Positions 6,837 to 14,793 of a stretch of 40,314 nt of DNA are shown piece by piece. Position 1 is the stretch's first letter, and the number at the start of each line of letters is the position of its first letter. The DNA comes from Myxococcota bacterium. Lineage in GTDB: Bacteria; Myxococcota_A; UBA9160; UBA6930. A program made the position numbers and the translations under genes. The stretch is from assembly GCA_028277885.1 (NCBI GenBank), contig JANQFK010000090.1:1-40314 (forward strand), in the 5' to 3' direction. Under the pieces are notes generated by a model that had not been told where the DNA came from, did no database searches, and saw only the letters and a list, made by a program, of their open reading frames with translations.

Positions 6837-8288
6837 GTGCCCCACGTCCACTTCATCGCCATCGCCGGAACCGGCATGGGCTCCCTGGCGGGGCTGCTGA
6901 AGCAGCGCGGCTTCGAGGTGACGGGCTCCGACGAGGGCGTCTATCCGCCCATGAGCACCGCCCTCGAGGGCTGGGGGATCCCGGTGGCCGAGGGCTTCCG
7001 GGCCGGGAACGTGCTGGCACGGCGGCCGGACCGGGTGGTGATCGGCAACGCGGTGCGACCCGACAACCCCGAGGCCCGGGCCGCCCTCGAGGCGGGCATC
7101 GACCACGTCTCGTTCCCCGACGCCCTCTACGAGTACGCCATCGCGGAGCGCCACGGCGTCGTCGTGGCCGGCACCCACGGCAAGACCACCACCACGAGCC
7201 TGCTGGCGGCGCTGCTCCTCCACACGGGACGCGACCCCTCGGTGCTGGTGGGCGGCATCTCCCTCGATCTCGACGGCAGCTTCCGCGACGGCGCCGGCGA
7301 GCACTTCGTGGTGGAGGGTGACGAGTACGACACCGCGTTCTTCGACAAGACCCCGAAGTTCCTGCACTACCACCCGCGCACCGCGATCCTCACCTCCGTG
7401 GAGTTCGACCACGCCGACATCTACCGCGACCTCGCCCACGTGAAGCGCGCCTTCCGCGAGCTGGTGGACGCCATGCCGGCCGACGGCGGTCTGGTGGCCG
7501 CGGTGGAGGAGCCCAACGTGGCGGAGGTGGTGGCCGACGCGCCCTGCCCGGTGTGGGGCTACGCGGTGGAGGGCCCGGGCGCAACCGGGGAGGGCGCCGC
7601 GGCCTGGCGGGCCCGGGGGCTCGAGGCCGGGCCCGAGGGCACGCGCTTCGAGATCTGGCGCGAGGGCGGGCGCGTCGGCGAGGCGCGGCTGCCGGCCTGG
7701 GGACGTCACAACGTCGCCAACGCCCTGGCGGCCCTCGTCTGCTGCGAGCGCCTCGGCGTGCCGATCGCCGAGGCGGCCGCGGCGCTGCCGCGCTGGCGGG
7801 GCGTGAAACGCCGCCAGGAGATCCGCGGCGAGGCCGACGGCGTCACCGTGATCGACGACTTCGCCCACCACCCGACGGCCGTGCGCGAGACCCTCGAGGG
7901 CCTGCGCGCGCGGCACCCGGGCCGCCGCCTCGTCGCCGTGTTCGAGCCCCGCTCGAACACCAGCCGCCGGGCGCTGTTCCAGTCCGAGTACGCCCGGGCC
8001 TTCGACGCCGCCGACCAGGTGGTGGTGGCGATCGTCCCCGACGAGCCCATCTACAGCGCCACGGGCCCGGTCACCGAGCGGCTCGACGCCGAGCGCCTGG
8101 CCGCGGACCTCTCCGCGCGGGGCACCGAGGCGGTCGCCCTCGACGGCGTGGACGCCATCGTGAGCCACCTCGTGGAGCACCACGTGCCCGGCGACGTGGT
8201 GGTGACCCTCAGCAACGGCGGCTTCGGCGGCATCTGGGAGAAGCTGCTGGGCCGGCTCGCCTCCCGGGCGGAGCGCGGGAGCGCCTAG
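6837..8288 (+). CDS. mpl: Mpl, UDP-MurNAc:L-Ala-gamma-D-Glu-meso-DAP ligase
   Basis: Mpl reattaches recycled murein tripeptide to UDP-MurNAc, bypassing MurC-MurF. It is 483 residues, and its three Mur ligase domains are in order. The N-terminal UDP-binding domain shows HFIAIAGTGMGSLAGLL. The ATP-binding domain has the P-loop GTHGKTTTTSLLA and VVEGDEYDTAFFDK, the sequence that separates Mpl from MurC. The C-terminal domain has DDFAHHPTAVRETL and FEPRSNTSRR. I chose GTG 6837 because family homology begins at once (PHVHFIAIAGTG). There is no strong ribosome binding site, and 23 nt separate it from the previous gene. LdcA upstream would generate the tripeptide that Mpl uses. Confidence 0.95.
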   Translation: MPHVHFIAIAGTGMGSLAGLLKQRGFEVTGSDEGVYPPMSTALEGWGIPVAEGFRAGNVLARRPDRVVIGNAVRPDNPEARAALEAGIDHVSFPDALYEYAIAERHGVVVAGTHGKTTTTSLLAALLLHTGRDPSVLVGGISLDLDGSFRDGAGEHFVVEGDEYDTAFFDKTPKFLHYHPRTAILTSVEFDHADIYRDLAHVKRAFRELVDAMPADGGLVAAVEEPNVAEVVADAPCPVWGYAVEGPGATGEGAAAWRARGLEAGPEGTRFEIWREGGRVGEARLPAWGRHNVANALAALVCCERLGVPIAEAAAALPRWRGVKRRQEIRGEADGVTVIDDFAHHPTAVRETLEGLRARHPGRRLVAVFEPRSNTSRRALFQSEYARAFDAADQVVVAIVPDEPIYSATGPVTERLDAERLAADLSARGTEAVALDGVDAIVSHLVEHHVPGDVVVTLSNGGFGGIWEKLLGRLASRAERGSA

Positions 8289-8333
8289 CGCGGCCGGCCC
8301 CCGCGCCCGGACGTGGTAGGGTCGGGCGCGACG

Positions 8334-9851
8334 ATGGGCGCGCTCCTGCGGATCGCCGGGCTCGGGCTGGCGCTGGCGACGGTACCCGGCTGCGAGTCGC
8401 TCGCGCCCGGGGCCGCGCCGGAGCCCCGCATCGCCGTGGTCGGCGCCGGCGCCACGGGCCTCACCACCGCCTACCTGCTCGGGCGGCGCGGCTATCGCGA
8501 CGTCACGGTCTTCGAGGCGAGCGAGCGCGTCGGCGGGGTCGCGCGCACCGAGACGGTGGAGGGCCAGGTCTGGGACCTCTCCACCATGTTCGTGCCCGGC
8601 GCCAGCATCGCCGGCGACGGCGTCGAGCCGCTCCTCGCCGAGATGATCGAGGTGTCGGGCGAGCGGCTGGTACCCGGGGTCGACTTCGACACCCTGCACC
8701 TGCCCGAGCGCCGCCCCGACCCGCTGCCGGCGCTGCTGGCCGGCACCCCGCCCGACGCGATCGCCGAGCAGCTGCTGGGCGGCCTCGGCCTCATGGCCCG
8801 CTACGCGGCGTGCCTCGAGGCGGACGTCGGCTGCTCGGCCTGCGGGGTGTGCAGCGCGACGCATCCCGGCGAGAGCATCCGCGCCTGGGGGACGCGCCAG
8901 GGCGTTCCCGCCTTCGCGGCGCTGCTCACCACCGCCACCGACGGCCTCGGGGCCGGGCCCAGCGCCGGCGTGCCCGCCGCCGGCGCGCTCGCCGGGGGGC
9001 GCCACTGGACGCCCGGGGAGGCCGTGCGCGTGCTGCGCCACCTGGGCGTCGGGTCGGGCGACCTTCCGCCGGACACGCCCGGGGAGGTCGCCGCGCTGCT
9101 CGCCGCGAACGCCGGTCGCGGCGCCCGGCGCTGGTGGTCCTTCGAGCGGGGCTTCGAGGCCTTCTGGGAGTCCCTGTGCCGCCACGCACCGATCCGGGTC
9201 CGGCGCTCCGCGGCGGTCGTGTCCCTCGCGGCCCGCACGCCGGGCCCGGGCTGGCTCGTCGGCACGCAGCGGGGTCGCGAGGCCTTCGACGTCGTGATCG
9301 TCGCCACGCCGCCGCGCGCGGCGCTGCGCTTCCTGCCCGAGGGCCCGCGCCGGGAGCTCCTCGCCGGCGCCCGGGCGGCGGTGCCGCCCAACGACGTCTT
9401 CCTGGCGCGCACCGCGGGCTTCGCCCGGAGCGGGCTGCCGCCGGTCGGGGCCTGGTGGCCCACGGGTCTCGGCCTGGGCACCCGGGCCCTGGCGGATCCC
9501 CAGGTCGGGGGCCCGGTGAAGCCGGTCTTCTGGCTGAAGCGCCATCCGGGCGAGCTCGTCGTGGTCGGCGCCTACACGCTGTGGCCGACCCTCACCCGCG
9601 AGCAGGTCTTCGACGAGGTGCGCTGGTTCGCCCGGAAGCAGCTGGGCTTCGAGGTGACGGAGTGGCTCGCCCACGAGCGCTACCACTTCCCGGCGCTGCC
9701 CGCGGACCCCCAGGCCTGGTGGACGGGCTGGGCCGCGCTCCAGGGGGCCGACGGGCTCTACTTCGCCGGCGAGGCGTTCAGCGGCTCCGGCGTGCCGGCC
9801 ATCGCCGAGGCGGCGCGGGAGCTCGTCGCCCGCCACTTCCCCGAGCGCTGA
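8334..9851 (+). CDS. FAD-dependent amine-oxidase-like oxidoreductase with lipoprotein signal
   Basis: The first 19 residues (MGALLRIAGLGLALATVPGC) look like a lipoprotein signal with cysteine at the cleavage point (TVPGC, a near-consensus lipobox). An ADP-binding Rossmann motif follows closely: VVGAGATGLTTAYLLG, then VFEASERVGGVARTE. The C-terminal FAD signature is GLYFAGEAFSGSGVPAIAEAA. This is the flavin-containing amine oxidase / protoporphyrinogen oxidase superfamily; the substrate is unknown. A cysteine-rich stretch (VGCSACGVC, about residues 163-171) is not part of the family core. I prefer ATG 8334 to GTG 8313 because the signal peptide then starts correctly. A TAGGGT box lies 11 nt upstream. 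It converges with the MAPEG gene. Confidence 0.8.
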   Translation: MGALLRIAGLGLALATVPGCESLAPGAAPEPRIAVVGAGATGLTTAYLLGRRGYRDVTVFEASERVGGVARTETVEGQVWDLSTMFVPGASIAGDGVEPLLAEMIEVSGERLVPGVDFDTLHLPERRPDPLPALLAGTPPDAIAEQLLGGLGLMARYAACLEADVGCSACGVCSATHPGESIRAWGTRQGVPAFAALLTTATDGLGAGPSAGVPAAGALAGGRHWTPGEAVRVLRHLGVGSGDLPPDTPGEVAALLAANAGRGARRWWSFERGFEAFWESLCRHAPIRVRRSAAVVSLAARTPGPGWLVGTQRGREAFDVVIVATPPRAALRFLPEGPRRELLAGARAAVPPNDVFLARTAGFARSGLPPVGAWWPTGLGLGTRALADPQVGGPVKPVFWLKRHPGELVVVGAYTLWPTLTREQVFDEVRWFARKQLGFEVTEWLAHERYHFPALPADPQAWWTGWAALQGADGLYFAGEAFSGSGVPAIAEAARELVARHFPER

Positions 9852-10027
9852 GGCCTGCTCGCCGAGCGCGATCGCGGTGGCGGGGTAGCGCTCGCAGGCG
9901 CTCCGGGCGATGCGCGCAGCCCCAAGCGAGCACGGCACCGCCGAGGATCGACGCAGCGAGAGTGCGGAGGCCCGGGCCCATCGCCGGGCAGCAGCCCCCA
10001 CCGTCCGCGGGCTGGAGCCGGTGGTCG

Positions 10028-10429
10028 TCAGCCCGCCGCGTGCTGGAGGATCCGGCCCAGCATGACGAACTCGGCCACCACGCCCGCCAGGAAGGCGAGG
10101 GTGCGGACCCAGGGGATGCCGGCCAGGTACGTGACGGCGTGGACGACGCGGCTGCCGAGGAAGACCTGGGAGGCCAGCGCGGTGGTGGCGTCGAGTGCAC
10201 CGGCGGCGTGGCCCACCAGCACGATCACCGCGAAGGGGCCGAGGTTCTCCACGTGGTTGGCGTGGGCGCGGCGCGAGCGACCGATCCAGCCCTCGAGCTG
10301 GGGCAGGTCCTCCCGGTTTCCGGCGAGCCGGGGCAGGCCGAGCTGGGGAACCGAGCCGGCCACGTAGGGCGCGGCGAGGACCAGGCAGAGCACGCCGGTC
10401 CAGAGCAGCATCGCGAGCTCGGTGGGCAT
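10028..10429 (-). CDS. MAPEG family membrane protein
   Basis: This is a four-helix integral membrane protein of 133 residues, related to microsomal glutathione S-transferase and eicosanoid enzymes. The signature RRAHANHVENLGPFAVIVLV (about residues 45-64) matches the MAPEG motif of Arg, His, Asn and Glu-Asn before helix 2. Hydrophobic segments lie near residues 3-22, 58-78, 83-103 and 108-128. I chose ATG 10429 because a strong AAGGAGG sits 8 nt upstream. Bacterial members of this MAPEG subgroup mostly have no proven substrate. It is divergent from the GNAT gene (77-nt gap) and converges with the flavin oxidoreductase. Confidence 0.85.
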   Translation of the reverse strand: MPTELAMLLWTGVLCLVLAAPYVAGSVPQLGLPRLAGNREDLPQLEGWIGRSRRAHANHVENLGPFAVIVLVGHAAGALDATTALASQVFLGSRVVHAVTYLAGIPWVRTLAFLAGVVAEFVMLGRILQHAAG

Positions 10430-10506
10430 CGCACACCTCCTTCCACCGCCCGGTCGCGGTGGACCCCATGCTAGCCCCGGCGCCCCGCGCATGGGATCCT
10501 CTCCGT

Positions 10507-11016
10507 GTGCCGCCCCTGCGCCTGGAACGCATCGCCCCCGCCCACACCGAGGCGCTGCGCGACATGGCCCGGGAGTTCGCCGAGGCCGGCGATCCCCGCC
10601 TCGCCGCGTCCCTCGAGGACCCGGCCGCCTTCTTCGACGCCGTCGAGCGCTTCGCCGAGGGCCGGGACCTTCCGGAGGACCGCGTGCAGCAGAGCGAGTT
10701 CCTGGTCTTCGGGGGCGAGCGGCTGCTGGGGCGCGTGCGGCTGCGCCATCGCCTGATCCCGCCCCTCGAGCGCGACGGCGGCAACCTCGGCTACGAGATC
10801 CGTCCGACCGAGCGGGGGAAGGGCCACGCCACCGACGCCCTGCGTCTCGGCCTCGACGAGGCCCGGCGCATCGGCCTCGAGCGGGTGCTCCTCACGGCCG
10901 CCGAGACGAATCTCGCCTCCCGGCGCGTCATCGAGAAGCACGGCGGCGAGCCCGACGGCACCCGCGTCTCGCCCAACACTGGCGAGCGCATGCAGCGCTA
11001 CTGGATCCGCCTGTGA
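10507..11016 (+). CDS. GNAT family N-acetyltransferase
   Basis: This 169-residue protein has the GNAT fold. The acetyl-CoA pyrophosphate loop appears as EIRPTERGKGHATDALRLGLDEARRIG (R-x-x-G-x-G/A read as RGKGHA), followed by the late motif ETNLASRRVIEKHGGE, typical of the RimJ/YjgM-like acetyltransferase group. I prefer GTG 10507, where homology begins (PPLRLERIAPAH). A GATCCT hexamer ends 6 nt before it, which may be a weak -10 for a leaderless message. ATG 10468 would add 13 residues without homology. The stop overlaps the next gene (GTGA). The substrate is not predictable. Confidence 0.85.
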   Translation: MPPLRLERIAPAHTEALRDMAREFAEAGDPRLAASLEDPAAFFDAVERFAEGRDLPEDRVQQSEFLVFGGERLLGRVRLRHRLIPPLERDGGNLGYEIRPTERGKGHATDALRLGLDEARRIGLERVLLTAAETNLASRRVIEKHGGEPDGTRVSPNTGERMQRYWIRL

Positions 11017-11411
11017 GCGGGCACCGCGAGGGGGGCTGCGCGTGTGGCGCGGTCCGCTACCGCGCGCGGGGCCCGGGCTTCGACGCCGGCTTCTGCCACT
11101 GCCGAACCTGCCGCCGGTCGAGCGGCGCGCCCTTCGTGGGCTGGGTGACCTTCCTGCGCGACGACTTCGAGGTGCAGGTGGGGGAGCCCGCCTCCAGCGC
11201 GTCCTCGCCTCGCGTCACGCGCGGCTTCTGCGGGCGCTGCGGCACCCCGCTCACCTACGCGCACCGCGACACGCCCGACCGGCTGGACGTGACCCTGGCG
11301 AGCTTCGACGAGCCCGGGTCCTTCGCGCCCGGCTACCACATCTGGGTCTCCCACAAGCTGCCGTGGGTGTCCCTCGACGACGGGCTGCCCCGCTACGAGG
11401 AGTCCCGCTAG
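11013..11411 (+). CDS. GFA / CENP-V domain zinc protein
   Basis: This small (132-residue) protein has the beta-tent zinc-binding fold named after glutathione-dependent formaldehyde-activating enzyme. Zinc-ligand cysteines are visible as GGCACGAVRY, FCHCRTCRRSSGAPF and GFCGRCGTPLTY, in family order and spacing. Most bacterial members are not true Gfa enzymes, so I give no reaction. The GTG start overlaps the TGA of the GNAT gene (GTGA), so the two are co-translated. Its TAG stop is part of a CTAG (11408-11411) that opens the hairpin-rich spacer described separately. Confidence 0.88.
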   Translation: MSGHREGGCACGAVRYRARGPGFDAGFCHCRTCRRSSGAPFVGWVTFLRDDFEVQVGEPASSASSPRVTRGFCGRCGTPLTYAHRDTPDRLDVTLASFDEPGSFAPGYHIWVSHKLPWVSLDDGLPRYEESR

Positions 11412-11478
11412 CGCCGATCCGGCATCGAGAAACCGATCGCGACCCGCGAGCCTTCAGATTCCCACATCGAGAGCGCCT

Positions 11479-11527
11479 GGGAACGATGGCCGTGATCGTT
11501 CCCTTCGCGCCACTTGCGTGGCGCGAA
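11479..11527. other. Two abutting perfect hairpins downstream of the GFA gene
   Basis: Two perfect inverted repeats lie directly end to end. The first (11479-11503) has a 9-bp stem, GGGAACGAT/ATCGTTCCC, with a 7-nt loop. The second (11504-11527) has a 10-bp stem, TTCGCGCCAC/GTGGCGCGAA, with a TTGC loop. They lie in the 273-nt non-coding spacer (11412-11684) between convergent genes. There is no T-tract. They may act as a bidirectional terminator or as part of the hairpin-element cluster beside them. A further stem (ATCCGAC/GTCGGAT, TTC loop) lies at 11600-11616. Confidence 0.6.
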
Positions 11528-11620
11528 CGAGGGCGACCCGCCAGGCTCGATTTCAGCCGAGGACGCGCCGATATCGCATCGGATCGGTGGGCAAGCCCAA
11601 TCCGACTTCGTCGGATCGGG

Positions 11621-11689
11621 GCTAGGAGGCCGACCCAGGATGGGTCGGCTTCCGCCGCAAAGCGAGCCCAAAGGGCTCGCTCAGCTAGG
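11621..11689 (-). repeat. Double-hairpin CTAG-bounded element, copy A
   Basis: Read on the minus strand, the unit begins CCTAGC and carries hairpin I (AGCGAGCCC-TTT-GGGCTCGCT, plus coordinates 11661-11681). A spacer TTGCGGCGGAA follows, then hairpin II (GCCGACCC-ATCCT-GGGTCGGC, 11629-11649), and it closes with CCTCCTAGC. It is nearly identical to the copy at 30941-31008, 19 kb away, including the spacer, so it is a true interspersed repeat. The left CTAG provides the TAG stop of the CBS gene. The right CTAG is shared with a further hairpin at 11600-11616, like the tandem arrangement at 30941-31071. Confidence 0.85.
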
Positions 11690-12116
11690 CGGGGGCCGGC
11701 TCGATGGCGGCGCGCAGCAGGTCCGTCTCGGTGAGGAGGCCGACCGCGGTGCCGCGCTCGTCGGTCACCACCAGGCAGCCGATGCGACGCGCGAGCATCT
11801 CCCGGGCGGCCTCGGAGAGCGTCCGGTCGGGCCCGATGGTGACCGGATCCTCGCTCATGGCTTCGCTCACCTCGATCGCGTGCAGGAAGGCCTGGCGCTC
11901 CGCCTCGCCGAACTTGAGCAGCTTCGAGAGCGAGGCGACCAGCAGGTCGCGATTCGAGAGGATGCCCACCACGACGCCGTCCTCGAGGACCGGCAGGTGG
12001 CGGATCCGCGCGAGGCGCATCAGGCGATCGGCGAGCTCGATGCGATCGTCCCGGCCCACGCCCACGAAGTCGCGTCGCATCACGTCCGAGACCCGCCGCT
12101 CGCCCGGCTCGCCCAT
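11685..12116 (-). CDS. CBS-domain-pair protein
   Basis: This 143-residue protein is made of two CBS domains (about residues 10-65 and 80-138). They show RHLPVLEDGVVVGILSNRDLL and IGCLVVTDERGTAVGLLTETDLL. CBS pairs bind adenosine nucleotides and usually sense energy state; stand-alone pairs like this have no fixed partner. The start is uncertain: ATG 12116 has a GAGGGGG stretch upstream and gives a clean N-terminus, while ATG 12146 would add ten residues. It lies 33 nt after the MutS-like gene on the same strand, probably in one unit with it and thiD. Its stop lies in the CTAG end of repeat copy A. Confidence 0.85.
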   Translation of the reverse strand: MGEPGERRVSDVMRRDFVGVGRDDRIELADRLMRLARIRHLPVLEDGVVVGILSNRDLLVASLSKLLKFGEAERQAFLHAIEVSEAMSEDPVTIGPDRTLSEAAREMLARRIGCLVVTDERGTAVGLLTETDLLRAAIEPAPA

Positions 12117-12149
12117 GACGACCCCCTCGCCGGGACCGTAGCGCACCCC

Positions 12150-13946
12150 TCAGACGTCGAGCCCGACGCTGCGCATCAGCTCCAGGGCGTTGCTGTGGGC
12201 CACCACCCCGGGGCGCATGCGGTAGTCGAACACCATGCGGTCCTCCTCGAGGTGGTCGGCGAAGTGCACGTTGGCGGCCGCCGGCGCGAGCGCCTCGGCG
12301 ACCCGGGCGAGGGCGAGGTCGTGGGTCGTGACGAGCCCCAGGGCGCCGCGCTCGAAGAGCCCCCGCACCACCGCCTCGGCGCCGATGCCGCGGTCGTGGG
12401 AGTTCGTGCCGTGGAGGATCTCGTCGAGGAGGAAGAGAGCGGGCGGCTCGCCCTCGGCGATCTCCATCACCTGGCGCAGGCGCTTGATCTCGGCGTAGAA
12501 GCGCGAGCTGCCCTCCTGGAGGGAGTCGCTCACGCGGATCGAGGCGCCCACCGAGACCGGGGTGAGGCGCAGGCTTCCGGCGTAGACCGGCGCGCCCGCC
12601 AGGGCCAGCACCGCGTTGGTGCCGACGGTGCGCAGCAGCGTGCTCTTGCCCGACATGTTGGAGCCGCTCACCACGAGCACGCGCAGGCCGTCGTCCCCGA
12701 GGCGCACGTCGTTGGTGACGCAGCGGTCGCGCGGGAGCAGCGGGTGGCCCAGGCCCTCGCCCTCGAAGCGCGGCGCCCCCTCCAGGATCTCCGGGAAGAC
12801 GTGCTCGGGGCGCTCGAAGGCGTGCCCGCCGAGGGCCGCCAGGGCCTCGAGCTCGCCCACGGCCTCGATCCAGCGCCCCACGGCGGGCCCGCAGGTCGCC
12901 CGCCAGCGCTCGAGCGCGCAGGCGAGCTGGGTGGTCCAGTGGAGCAGGGCGCCGATGGGGGCGAAGAGCTGGTTGCGCCGGGAGTCGAGCAGCTCGACGC
13001 GGCGGCGCAGCTGGGCGATGCGTCTCGAGGGCGGCACGCCCCGCGTCTCGAGGGCGGCGCGCAGCGAGGCGAGCTGCGGCGACTCGAAGGGCTCGCGCTC
13101 GAGGCGAGCGAGCAGCTCCGCGAACAGCGCGAGGTCCCGGGCCGGGGCGTCCACGGACTCGACGACGCCGCGCACCGCTCCGCGCACGGAGCTCGCGAGG
13201 CCGGCCTGGAGGCTCGCGGTCACGAGCAGCGGGATCGGCCCCGCCCCCGTGAAGATCCAGGCCCCGAGCGCCGCGAGGGAGAGCGCGCTCGCCAGGGTGG
13301 TCGCGAGGGGCAGCCAGCGCGAGACCAGCACCGGGGCCACCTCGCGCTCGCCCCAGCGGCGCAGCGGTTCGGGGTGCAGGCCCGCCCGCACGTCCTCCCC
13401 GAGGAGCGCCAGGTCCTCGCGCAGCTCGAGACGCGGGGCGAGCTCGGCCACGGCGGCCTGGCGCGCCCGGATCGCCGCGGGCTCGGCCGGTGCGAGCAGC
13501 CAGCCCGCGAGCCGGTCCTCGCCGGCGTGGGTGCGCACGGTGCACAGCATCTCGAAGAGCGAGCCCGGGCCGAAGAGGTCGAGGTCCTCGGCGTAGGGGT
13601 GGGCGGGGTCGCGGAAGCGCTCGCCGGCCTCGCCGCGGCCCGCGAACTCGTGGTCGAGGCGCGCGAGGCCGTCCTCGTAGAACGCCACCGAGCGGTCGGC
13701 GCGCTCCCGGGCCCGGATCGCGCGGTCGTGGGCGACCAGCAGCGCGACGAAGACGATCGCCACCGGGAGCAGCCAGCCCCCCGAGACGAGGTCGAAGCCG
13801 AAGGCCGCGAAGGAGAGCGCGACCCCCAGGGCGAAGACGGCGAGGCGCCAGTTCGAGAGCAGGCGGTCGCGCTGCGCCAGGGCCGCGGCGGCGCGGCCGC
13901 GCGTGCCGAGGCGGCGCTCGTACTCGTCGCGAGGCGCTTCGCTCAC
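12150..13946 (-). CDS. Membrane-anchored MutS-like ATPase
   Basis: This 598-residue protein has the MutS C-terminal ATPase but none of the mismatch-recognition or connector domains. Visible motifs are Walker A SGSNMSGKSTLLRT (about residue 418), the MutS-specific GSSRFYAEIKRL, Walker B LFLLDEILHGTNSHDRG, and the switch VTTHDL. Two hydrophobic stretches at residues 34-53 and 57-74, and another pair around 208-250, predict four membrane helices, so it should sit in the inner membrane. The helical clamp/lever region is between them. The role is unknown; classical mismatch repair is unlikely. The GTG start overlaps the thiD stop (GTGA), so it is translationally coupled. Confidence 0.85.
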   Translation of the reverse strand: MSEAPRDEYERRLGTRGRAAAALAQRDRLLSNWRLAVFALGVALSFAAFGFDLVSGGWLLPVAIVFVALLVAHDRAIRARERADRSVAFYEDGLARLDHEFAGRGEAGERFRDPAHPYAEDLDLFGPGSLFEMLCTVRTHAGEDRLAGWLLAPAEPAAIRARQAAVAELAPRLELREDLALLGEDVRAGLHPEPLRRWGEREVAPVLVSRWLPLATTLASALSLAALGAWIFTGAGPIPLLVTASLQAGLASSVRGAVRGVVESVDAPARDLALFAELLARLEREPFESPQLASLRAALETRGVPPSRRIAQLRRRVELLDSRRNQLFAPIGALLHWTTQLACALERWRATCGPAVGRWIEAVGELEALAALGGHAFERPEHVFPEILEGAPRFEGEGLGHPLLPRDRCVTNDVRLGDDGLRVLVVSGSNMSGKSTLLRTVGTNAVLALAGAPVYAGSLRLTPVSVGASIRVSDSLQEGSSRFYAEIKRLRQVMEIAEGEPPALFLLDEILHGTNSHDRGIGAEAVVRGLFERGALGLVTTHDLALARVAEALAPAAANVHFADHLEEDRMVFDYRMRPGVVAHSNALELMRSVGLDV

Positions 13947-14734
13947 CCGAACCCGAGGAGTCGCGCTCCCCCGCCCGGTGCCTCGGCGCCGCGGATCGCC
14001 TCGGCCACGAAGCCGCGCCCGGCCGAGACGGCGGCCTCGAGGGAGTCGCCCCGGGCCAGGTGCGCCGCGATGGCGGAGGAGAGCGCGCAGCCCGTGCCGT
14101 GCACGGGAGGCCCGGGGATGCGCTCACCGGGCAGCCACTCGAGCGTGGGGCCGCTGCCCGGCTCGCCGCGCCGGGCCAGCAGGTCGTCGGGCGCGCCGTC
14201 GGCGTGGCCGCCCTTCACCAGCACCGCGTCGGCGCCGATCTCCTCGATCCAGGCCCGGGCCGCGGCCTCGGCGCCCGAGCGGCCCGACACGTCGCGCTCC
14301 ACCAGGGCACCCGCCTCGAAGAGATTCGGCGTCGCGAGCGTCGAACCGGCGATGAGCTCGCGAAGCGTGCCCCAGGCCCTGCGCTCGAGGAGCGGCGTGC
14401 CGTCGCTGGCGGCGAGCACCGGGTCGATCACCCGGGGCACCGAGGCGTCCAGGCCCTGGAGGCCCAGGGAGACCGCGCGGGCCACGTCGTCGCTCGCCAG
14501 CATGCCGAGCTTGACCGCACCCGGCGTGAAGTCCGCCAGGAGGATCCGCAGCTGATCCAGCACCACCGAGGGGAAGGCGGGCAGCACCTGGTGCACCTTC
14601 GCGGTGTCCTGGACGGTGAGGGCCGTGACCACGCCCGCGCCGTGGACGCCCCGGGCCCGGAACACCTGGAGGTCGAGCTGAAGGCCCGCTCCGCCGGTGG
14701 GGTCGGAGCCCGCGATGCCGAGCGCGGTGCGCAT
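13943..14734 (-). CDS. thiD: ThiD, hydroxymethylpyrimidine/phosphomethylpyrimidine kinase
   Basis: ThiD phosphorylates HMP and HMP-P in thiamine synthesis or salvage. It is 263 residues, normal for this ribokinase-fold family. Visible motifs are LGIAGSDPTGGAGLQLDLQVF at the substrate site, VTALTVQDT, KLGMLAS, VIDPVLAASDG, the TPNLFEA motif, VLVKGGHA, and the anion-hole/catalytic HGTGCALSSAIAAHLARG near the end. I chose ATG 14734 because the protein then starts MRTALGIAGSD like its homologues. A TACCAT hexamer ends 8 nt upstream. No thiamine riboswitch or other thi gene is visible. It leads the thiD/mutS-like/CBS unit. Confidence 0.94.
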   Translation of the reverse strand: MRTALGIAGSDPTGGAGLQLDLQVFRARGVHGAGVVTALTVQDTAKVHQVLPAFPSVVLDQLRILLADFTPGAVKLGMLASDDVARAVSLGLQGLDASVPRVIDPVLAASDGTPLLERRAWGTLRELIAGSTLATPNLFEAGALVERDVSGRSGAEAAARAWIEEIGADAVLVKGGHADGAPDDLLARRGEPGSGPTLEWLPGERIPGPPVHGTGCALSSAIAAHLARGDSLEAAVSAGRGFVAEAIRGAEAPGGGARLLGFG

Positions 14735-14793
14735 CGGCGCGGATGGTAAGATCCGAGATCGCGTCGCGCACGCGGGAGGGGATGGGGAGACCG

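Noticed and set aside
6810..10784. A 1324-codon minus-strand open frame across mpl, the flavin oxidoreductase and the MAPEG gene
   Set aside because: It spans several real genes and their spacers, has repetitive Arg/Gly/Ala composition and no domain. It is a GC-driven shadow.
11251..14127. A 958-codon minus-strand frame overlapping the MutS-like gene
   Set aside because: It is in another frame of the same strand as the MutS-like and CBS genes, which account for the region with full motifs.
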